From NCBI RefSeq assembly GCF_009870125.1, contig NC_046683.1, positions 60,713,869-60,777,868 of the forward strand: a DNA stretch of 64,000 nucleotides, in the 5' to 3' direction. The DNA is from Drosophila pseudoobscura (lineage: Eukaryota; Arthropoda; Insecta; Diptera; Drosophilidae). Made by a program: the position numbers and the translations under genes. The notes under the pieces were generated by a model that worked only from the letters and a program-made list of their open reading frames with translations, ran no database searches and was not told where the DNA came from. Positions 56,716-64,000 of the stretch are shown one piece after another. Positions within the stretch are counted from its first letter, which is position 1. The number at the start of each line of letters is the position of its first letter.

Positions 56716-57789
56716 GTGAGCCATACTTCTCCTACTGTACGATAGAAAATATACCATACTATACTATATGTATCTAGTCTCGATAAAGTGGTGCTGCCAC
56801 GTCAATCGGGTGCTTTGGATGAGTAATCGTCAAGCCAACAATAGACGGTGTTCAGACCTACAAATCCGCAATCCACGATCCCTATCTATGAAATTTCCCC
56901 ACGGATTGCGTGGTTTCTATTTCCAATTCGAATTTAAAGAGAATCAAATCAAATCGAGTCGCCCCCGGTCCCGAGTGTTGGAAAAAGTTCCCAATCGAAG
57001 GGCAAATTGAGTCGAAAAATAAATGTCTGATGCAACATTCGCCAACGATTCGCGAGACTTGATCGGGGTATTATACATACACACATAATACCCTCGAATA
57101 CCTGATTGAATAATTAATCGGTCACGCAGTAGTCCAGTCCCGTCTAGACGCCACTGGCCCTTGATCCCAGGCGTGGGTGCGTCGTGTAGTGTAGTGTAGT
57201 GTAGTGTTTGGGAACAGTGTTGTGTTGTCAGTTGTTTCTCGGATCCACTGACGTCACAGTGTAGTGTCACTCCAAATTTCGATTTCAATTTATCATCCTC
57301 ACTCGGCCCACGCGAACCGCCGAGACACTGTAAAAAGAGATAGATTCTCATTCAATTTTCGGGTGTCAGCAGAGCCGCGTGGTATTGTGAAATTCAGATT
57401 TTGGATTTCGGATTTCAGTTTGGGGGTGAGTTCTGAAAGGATTTCTGGGTAGATCTCTGGACATTTCGCAATGTTCTAGAGAGCTCTGCCCCCAGATAGA
57501 CACTGCCACTCGAAAAGGCCTTGCGCTCTTATCGGGGACGCTAAGACCTCCCCTGGTTGACGAGTATGTATAATTGCTAGCGATAACCGGGAGGAGGAGC
57601 ATGACTGGCCGATCGCCAAGTGACTATCAAGTCGTTGTTGAGTTTATTAACCTATATTATAGTCGGAGTCGGTCGGATGATGATGATTGTGATGTGATGT
57701 GATGTGATGAGATTGAGATGTCTTTGCAGTGGAATTTGATACTGGCTTTGAACTTTGCACTCATTTCCGATTGGTTCGTTCTCTTACAG
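56716..57789 (+). other. ImpL2 intron before the coding exon
   Basis: Donor GTGAGC and acceptor TTCTCTTACAG. Includes a CREB-type site at 57249-57256 and a TAGTG repeat at about 57187-57208. No coding exon seen. Confidence 0.55.
57249..57256. promoter_or_regulatory. Full CRE palindrome (TGACGTCA)
   Basis: Perfect 8-bp cAMP response element within the ImpL2 intron, 540 bp upstream of the start codon. CREB/ATF factors bind this site; a role at ImpL2 is inference. Confidence 0.4.
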
Positions 57790-57792
57790 AAA

Positions 57793-58792
57793 ATGAATTT
57801 AAGTTTGTGCGCCTTAGCGCTGCTGCTGTTCGGCAGCCTCTCGAGCGTCCAGAGCCGTGCCGTGGACATTGTAGACGATAGCAACGATGTCGACAACTCC
57901 ATCGAGGCGGAGCCGGAGGAGAAGCCCCGAGGACGCCCCTTCGAGGCCGACTGGCTCAAGTTCACCAAATCGCCGCCCGCCAAGCTGCAGCAGGCAGCCG
58001 GCGCCACCCTGGAGATTGTCTGTGAGATGATGGGCTCCCAAGTGCCCAGCATCCAGTGGGTGGTCGGCCACATGCCGCTCTCTGAGGTAAGTCCAGTACA
58101 CTGGAGGGAGCTCCTCTTGAGCAGCAGCATGCTGATCGCGCTCCTTTATCTTCAGATTGAGAACCTCGAGTCGAATGTGGTGTCCGAGGATGCGGCCAGT
58201 GCCATTGTCCGCGTGCGATCTGTACACATCATCGATCACATGCTGAGCGAACCCCGCACCTACACCTGCGTGGGACGCACTGGCTCCAAGACCGTCTACG
58301 CCAGCACCGTGGTCCACCCAGTGCGCTCCGATCTGGTTGATATGCGCATGGTGCGCGAGAAGCAGTATCCGGGCCCCCAGAAGCCGCGCATCATCTACAC
58401 CGAGAAGACCCATCTGGATCTGATTGGCTCCAGTGTGATGCTGCCCTGCAAGGTGCACGCACGGCCCCGTGCCGAAGTCACTTGGTTGAACAACGAGAAC
58501 AAGGAGGTTGTCCAGAGCCATCGCTACAAGGTGCTGCCCACGGGCGATCTGCTCATCTCGGAGATCAAGTGGGAGGATATGGGCAACTACAAGTGCATTG
58601 CCCGCAACTCTGCTGGCCGCGACTCAGCCGACACCTTTGTTTATCCTGTACTTGTAAGTATCCTCTTCTCTACTATTCTCTATCTGTCTACTCGTACATC
58701 CTGTAGGATGTAGGAATTATGCTAGAGTGAAAGCATTTTACTAACAAACCCTATCCGTTTGCTTGTTCTATTTGCAGAAGGAGCAAGACTAA
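57793..58792 (+). CDS. ImpL2: ImpL2: secreted two-Ig-domain insulin-like peptide binder
   Basis: Three coding exons (57793-58086, 58156-58653, 58778-58792) give 268 residues. Signal peptide MNLSLCALALLLFGSLSSV, then a short acidic linker. Ig domain 1 has cysteines at about 77 (TLEIVCEMMGS) and 136 (RTYTCVGRTG). Ig domain 2 has cysteines at about 196 (LPCKVHARPRAEVTWLN) and 245 (DMGNYKCIARN). The last exon adds only Lys-Glu-Gln-Asp. ImpL2 binds Drosophila insulin-like peptides such as Dilp2 and dampens insulin/IGF signalling; it is induced by ecdysone and secreted by growth-arrested or tumour tissue. It closely matches the melanogaster protein I recall, differing mainly around residues 98-110 and 155-170. 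The ATG at 57793 lies three bases after the acceptor. Confidence 0.95.
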
Positions 58793-59640
58793 AGATCCCA
58801 CCAAAACTACACAAATCAAAGGGCTATTGGATTGACAGCGACAGAGAATTCATCTAGTTAGTTAGATAGATCAAATGCCTTCGAAGATGCGAGAAAACAA
58901 AACCGGAATGTGCTAAGAAAAATCACAAAAAAACACCCAAAAAAACAAAAGAAAAGAAAAATAATTATTTCGAAATGAAAGAAAGTAAGGTCATACGTTG
59001 TACAATGTAGGTTAAGAGCCAGTTTAGATTGTAACCCAGGTAATCTGTAATCCATATCTAATGCCGGCTTAGACTATAAAATTTCCTATCGACTTAAACG
59101 CATCGAATAGCTATTACATCGAATCTTATCCACCATATGTACGCGTATATGGTTTCCTTCAATTTTAGTTTTAGTCATCAGGCTTGTAATCAAATCACAC
59201 GTCTTGTTCTGTAAGCGCAGCAATGATGGTTCCTAACGATTCAGGCGAGCTCTAGTTAACCTTAAGCTCCAACGTAAGAGTAATTGGCCGTTTACTTAAT
59301 GAGGGTGCCCCCAGCACCCAGCACCACCCAACCCCAACAATCAGTCACCCAATTCGTATTTATGTGCACCGCAATCATTTCTTACAACTAATTTATTGAT
59401 CGACAAAATTCATCCAGCAATTCATCGCAATCCATACAGAATCACCGCACGGAATAGTATTTCACGGAACGAATCAGCAGTTTCATAGGCTACCACCACA
59501 TCCACAACCCAACTAAAAATACGATAAATACATGTTTTATTATTATTTTGTAAGCTAAGTGAACTGAAATATGGTTTTCTCTTAATTTGTTTAGTCTGTT
59601 TTTTTTTTGAATAAATAGAAAAAGAAAAGCGAAGCGATCA
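58793..59640 (+). other. ImpL2 3' UTR
   Basis: AT-rich untranslated sequence after the ImpL2 stop, ending at a plus-strand AATAAA at about 59610 followed by a GT-rich stretch (gagtgtgtgt) that fits a downstream element. Confidence 0.6.
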
Positions 59641-59714
59641 GAGTGTGTGTCTAATACTGGGGGGATTGGGCAAACAAAACTCGGCCTCGCCTCTCTTCTG
59701 CGTTCACAAATCAC

Positions 59715-61501
59715 TTTATTGACAGATCACTACAGAGTACAGATTACAGTCACATTATCTACATAAACTGGTACAGTTACATACGTAAACATTTAATGGT
59801 AGTACTATTACAACAAATAACGATCTCGATCTCGATCTCAATCCGAACTGAACTGAACCGAACCGAACAGATCTTACGTACACAGATGATACGACTGACT
59901 AAATTGCTGGAGTAAAATATTGATAGATTGTTCTTTCGGATGACCTTCAGCTTGCGGCCACCCGGCGATCATTTCAGTTTAGGATGTGTTTCAATTTGGG
60001 GTCATACGTATACGAGGGGCCTAATCTCAAGTCCCGATTGTGCGCTTAAGCGATGGGCATCACTATACTACGAATAAGTATACGAGCATACGTATACGTA
60101 TACACGAGTAAAATTCATCAAATTAAATCAAATCAAAATCAATCTGCTCTGATATTGTCACATTTCTTTGGAATTTCACATTCAAGCGTCGGTCTGCACA
60201 AGGGTTGTGTTCTTTTTAAACCACCCCAAAATGGTACTCTACTCGTAATTTCACCATCGCTGGCAATATGCCATCAGCAGCCTGAAAGATCAAAGGCAGA
60301 AGAGAATATTGCTGAGGAATCAGATCCATCATCGGTTTGTTATTGTTCTGTTCTGTTTTTGGCAAACTTTTTTGCAGTATTGTCTCCAAATTGCGATGGA
60401 TGGATGGATGGTGTTTGCGGCGTGCGTGTGGTGTGTATGGTGTGATCTCGTGGACGGACTCTAATTGTACAATGATAATACTTTCAATTTGAAATGTTTC
60501 GGTTAATGATTGGCTGGGCATGTGATCGTGATCATTCCCACCGCCGACAAAGATCTTCTCTTGGGCTCTATTTTCGGTACGGTCTGCAGGCAATCGATCA
60601 GGGGGAAATGAGAATGGGAACGACAGCGGCAACGAAAGTGTTTCTCTTGATCAGTCGAGCAGCTGGATGTCGTGCCGATGGCGGTGGCGGTGGCATTAAG
60701 CGCCTGGTCTGTTGCCGGGCAAACTTTTTTTTTTGTCTTTTTTATTTTTTGGGCCAATTTGAAAGTCGCTCGTGAGTCATTGAGTAGTTTGCCAAGTGCG
60801 CCGCCTTTGCCGACAACCAGTTTCGCTTGCCAGCTCCCTCAGATCCCTCTCCATCTCCATCTCCGTCTCCGTCTCCGTCTTACTCCACATTCAGATCTCG
60901 CCGTGCCTGGCCCGGACCCACGACATTCATGCGAGGGGCTAGCCGAATGATTGATGATTTATTCAGATTTTCGTCAACGCTAATTGAAGAGTGTGCCATC
61001 GATCACGGGGCCCTAGTGGCTCCCAGGACGCAGCCAGACAGCACAAGGCACGTCTCCGAATCGACTTGACGCGACGCGACGGACAGACACCTGTCTGCTA
61101 ACATATAACATACAGAAATACAGGTGGCGAAGAATATTGCTAAAAGAAACGCGTGTGTCAGTGGGAATTCCGGGAATGCAATCGATCGATTACTTGTGCT
61201 TAACTCTAGTCAACTGATGGGGAATTTCTGAGGACACATTTGTCAGTTATCAGTGTGTTTTTGGCACATCACGTAGAAAACAGCAAGGAAATTCAGACAA
61301 TCACTCAAATCACAATATACGATACACTTATTAAGCCTAGGGTTAGTTGGAATCAAAGTGGAAACGGAAAACAGCAGAGTCACAAAAAGAAGACGGCGAC
61401 AAATTAATCTAGGTTAAGAGCAAAGTTCTGGAATTTCGAAGAGCCCCAAACGAAGTGCTTGGGGGGTGGTTCATAAGATTGTGCTCCTCCTCCTTCTTAC
61501 G
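59715..61501 (-). other. Probable 3' UTR of the BEACH/WD40 gene
   Basis: Between the stop codon at 61502 and a minus-strand AATAAA at 59720-59715. It contains no coding frame of note, only degenerate CTCCAT/CTCCGT repeats at 60848-60880. If correct, the 3' UTR is about 1.8 kb and its end lies within ~100 bp of the convergent ImpL2 poly(A) signal. Confidence 0.4.
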
Positions 61502-62566
61502 TTAGACGTTGAGCACGGAATGCTTCTTGTTTCCGCCGGATGGTAGCTGTACGGCGATCACTGCCAGGCGTCCATCGCGTAGCGGTGCCAGGATGTGGGT
61601 GTTGCCCGGTGTGACCACCACCGTCTGGATGGGCACATGCAGGGGAATGTCGAACACGGGCTTCAACCTGTTGTCGAGAAAGAAAATAATAAGCAATGAG
61701 CATTTAAGTCTAGACGGTGTTGGATTCGTAGATTATAGTATAGCGTTGAAATTTCGACGGAGATCGGAAGATTTCACTGTGGGAGTTTTCCTTTAAACAA
61801 GCCAAATAAATATATCTAAGTAGCGGGTATTTTACAGTCGAAAGATTGACCATGGCGTTATAGCGTCGTTCTTTTTAATTCTCAGAAATGGTCTTCGTTG
61901 TATGTATTTTTGTAAAATATTTCTCAGAAGAGCCGAAATTCGAAATAGTTTTTATTTAAAAAAGCTAAATGGTTTCATTTTAGCCTTGGAGAAGGTATTA
62001 TAAATTTAGTCATAACTTTATCTGTCTGCATCTCTCAGTCTCAACGAAAGTCGGTGCCCATCCGATTACTATGACACTATTGTAGCTGGGGTCTATGACA
62101 CCATTAAGGCTCATCGCTATGGCACTATTAAAGCTGGGGGCAATGAAACTATTCAAAGCTGTCTGCTGTTAGAGTAAGCCGATTGCTAGGCTCGACTCGA
62201 CACGCACAAGCGAATGCTGCCTAACAGAATGCTCGAGAATAGTGAAAAGAGCAACAGCTCGACTCGGGTTCAAACTGGATAGCATGACACGATGAAAGCT
62301 AACTTATATGTATATGCCACTTCTAAAGCTGCCTGATGAATTAGACCCTTGGGAATATGGGTATAATATCGTTGTTTTTTGGACTTACCCATGCAATCTG
62401 CTCATGGTTATGTCGCCGGCATCATCGGCCACAACCAAATAATCGGAGGCACAGGCCAGTCCCGTAACCCGTCCCGAAACGTACTTCGACCCGAGACTGG
62501 ATCCATTGATGCTGTACACATGCACCGAGTGCGAGGTGTCGTCCAGGGCGCTAAAGGCGATGTGAC
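61502..62566 (-). CDS. C-terminal end of a BEACH/WD40 protein (NBEAL-like), partial
   Basis: Two 3'-terminal exons, 62566-62389 and 61667-61502, separated by a 721-bp intron, encode the last ~114 residues. The sequence (VHVYSINGSSLGSKYVSGRV, then a YLVVADDAGDITM blade, then VPIQTVVVTPGNTHILAPL) matches the closing WD40 blades of neurobeachin-like proteins, which end in the same short blade plus tail. BEACH proteins act in vesicle traffic and lysosome-related organelles. Upstream exons with the BEACH domain are outside the window. I think of CG43367, a BEACH gene near ImpL2 in melanogaster, but did not verify it, so no symbol is given. The exon at 62566 starts in the second position of a codon. 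Confidence 0.75.
62069..62165. repeat. 24-bp tandem repeat, four diverged copies
   Basis: Units headed ctatgacactattgtagctg, ctatgacaccattaaggctc, ctatggcactattaaagctg and aatgaaactattcaaagctg lie head to tail inside the intron of the BEACH/WD40 gene. Confidence 0.75.
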
Positions 62567-62822
62567 CTACGGGAGCGGGGAGAATATAGGGAATCAAAGT
62601 TGATAATTGTGTTATATCTCGTCGTGAATGATATGGTATGGTATGGTATGGTATGTGGGGGGTAAGCTGGTAATCTATAGCACATTCTTTGATCTTATCG
62701 ATGCAAAACCGAAGCGAGCGGGGCAAAGCGTACAGATTGCGGAATGTGGGGCAGGGCGTGTTTCGTGTTTCGTTTCATCTATCTACGCAGTGGAAATATC
62801 AATAGACGCGACCAATAGCCCG

Positions 62823-62853
<31 letters not shown>

Positions 62854-64000
62854 CGTCAGATAACCTGTCATCGCATCGTCCGCAAAGATTATGACATGGC
62901 GACATACTGCTCCACACCACACACCGCACACCGCACACCACACACCATACACCACAAATGTGGCTCCCTCCCGCCATCTCTCTCGCGTGCAATGCGTAGT
63001 TGCTGTTATCTCTGGGGGAGTGTGCGGAGTGTGGGTCGTGTCTGTGTGCCAATGCCAGACCCGAGAAGAACTCGTTCGAGCAGAAGGAAGACTATGCTCA
63101 ATTCTCTAGATTGGATCTGAATGAACTTCCTAATAGTGCATACATATGTGACCGACTCAGATCTAACTAGAAATAACCGTGTCCGATCTGGTCTGGGTGG
63201 TTCTTGCCAATCTTGAAATTCATTCAAAAGTTCTCGATCTCACACACACACACACAGACACGCAGACACATATGTATATGTTGGTACTTATGTATATCTT
63301 GATCTTTATTAGGGTCTCTTGACAGAATTTACTACAACTATTTAATAAGACTCTCGAATCTAAAAACTGAATGAATCGCCGACACTGCCGCCGCACTCTG
63401 ACTACGCACAAGACAAGCGGGGCAAGACGAGTGGAGAGTGAGGAGCGACAGTGAGGAGGGGAGGAGACCGAGTGGATACGGGGGCTGTCAAAACGGAGGG
63501 ACAGACGGTCGGCTGACGGGTCGTGTGACTGTGACGCGATTCGTTCGTGGCGGGCTCGTTCGTCTCTGCTTTGATTCCATTAACGACGCGTCGTTTGGGT
63601 TAATGTTAATGCCAGCAGAACCGATTGGATGGATGGACGGACGGGACGGATGGGTGGATGTGGATGTGGATGTGGAGGAGAATATGTGTATGCATGTTCG
63701 GCTTGGAATATGTATATTCGTTGGTGGCTGTTGCTGATAGGCAATCAATGGATCGCAGGGAGATGGAGGCGTGTCGCGGTGAGGCGGTGGGGCGGTGGGG
63801 AAGCACAGGCGGTGGGGTCTTTCATTAGGGGCGATGTAATTGATTGGAGCTCGACAAGAACGCAATTAAAGACCCATAATGTGGCCTGGAAACTCAGTTG
63901 GGTTGAATGACGTTTTCGATTCGATTTGAATAATTCTGAATTCTGAACTGAACTCGCTGCCGGATGTTGCGAATTGATAATCTCAAGTATAGAATTTCCA
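62567..64000 (-). other. Intron of the BEACH/WD40 gene up to window edge
   Basis: No further exon of the gene is recognisable. Contains (TATGG)n at 62634-62655, (TG)n at 62825-62853, (CA)n at 63240-63256, and GGAT/GTGGAT runs near 63626-63675. Confidence 0.5.
62825..62853. repeat. (TG)n microsatellite
   Basis: About 14 uninterrupted TG dinucleotides; likely length-polymorphic. Confidence 0.9.

Noticed and set aside
63436-63910. Overlapping frames near the right edge as a BEACH gene exon
   Set aside because: Neither strand gives WD40 or BEACH-like sequence; the frames run through GGAT/GTGGAT repeats.
1-64000. tRNA, rRNA, CRISPR arrays or bacterial mobile elements
   Set aside because: I found no tRNA A/B box pair with a foldable cloverleaf, no rRNA-like stretch, and the direct repeats present are satellite-like or microsatellites in a eukaryotic context.

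Overview
The window is eukaryotic nuclear DNA from a fly of the genus Drosophila. Genes carry short GT-AG introns of about 55-85 bp. Core promoter signals are those of flies: DRE TATCGATA, Motif 1, and TATA plus CAGT initiators. The protein set (archipelago/Fbw7, pavarotti/MKLP1, ImpL2, V-ATPase subunit e, ZMAT2, ABHD16A, NFXL1, PQ-loop protein, sulfide:quinone oxidoreductase) matches the gene neighbourhood I recall around cytological 64A-B of D. melanogaster chromosome 3L (Muller element D). The proteins differ moderately from the melanogaster versions I know, so this is another species. The obscura group is my guess; there Muller D would be the X right arm. That placement is inference.

Layout. 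Bases 336-6785 are one large palindromic, foldback-like repeat. Its outer arms are tandem arrays of a 319-bp unit (about eight copies left, three right, opposite orientation). Inside them lie two near-identical inverted copies of a gene-like unit (basic exon, 60-bp intron, second exon, poly(A) signal), then ~130-bp tandem repeats, then a hairpin apex at 4441-4606. Bases 7410-12265 (minus) encode a 1179-aa single-pass membrane protein with a SEA domain and a mucin-like Thr/Ser/Pro-rich ectodomain; a long stretch of simple sequence repeats follows to 19.7 kb. From 19.8 to 28.3 kb genes are packed tightly: V-ATPase e (-), ZMAT2 (+), ABHD16A (-), NFXL1-like (+) and a PQ-loop protein (-), with a divergent promoter and an overlapping tail-to-tail pair. 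A short element with compound inverted repeats (28.5-29.07 kb) precedes archipelago (+, 31.2-35.9 kb), which faces pavarotti (-, 37.7-40.7 kb). Helitron-like debris (41.2-41.9 kb) separates pavarotti from sulfide:quinone oxidoreductase (-, 42.2-44.3 kb). ImpL2 (+) has a distal promoter at 47.9 kb that adds three residues, a proximal TATA promoter at 55.9 kb, and its coding exons at 57.8-58.8 kb. The 3' end of a BEACH/WD40 (NBEAL-like) gene enters on the minus strand at 61.5-62.6 kb.

Functionally these are mostly unrelated housekeeping genes, with no operon logic. Several share themes: growth and cell-cycle control (ago degrades cyclin E and Myc; pav drives cytokinesis; ImpL2 restrains insulin signalling) and membrane/vesicle biology (V-ATPase e, PQ-loop, ABHD16A, BEACH). 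Exon boundaries were assigned by hand from splice consensus, reading-frame continuity and remembered family sequence; none has been tested against transcripts.
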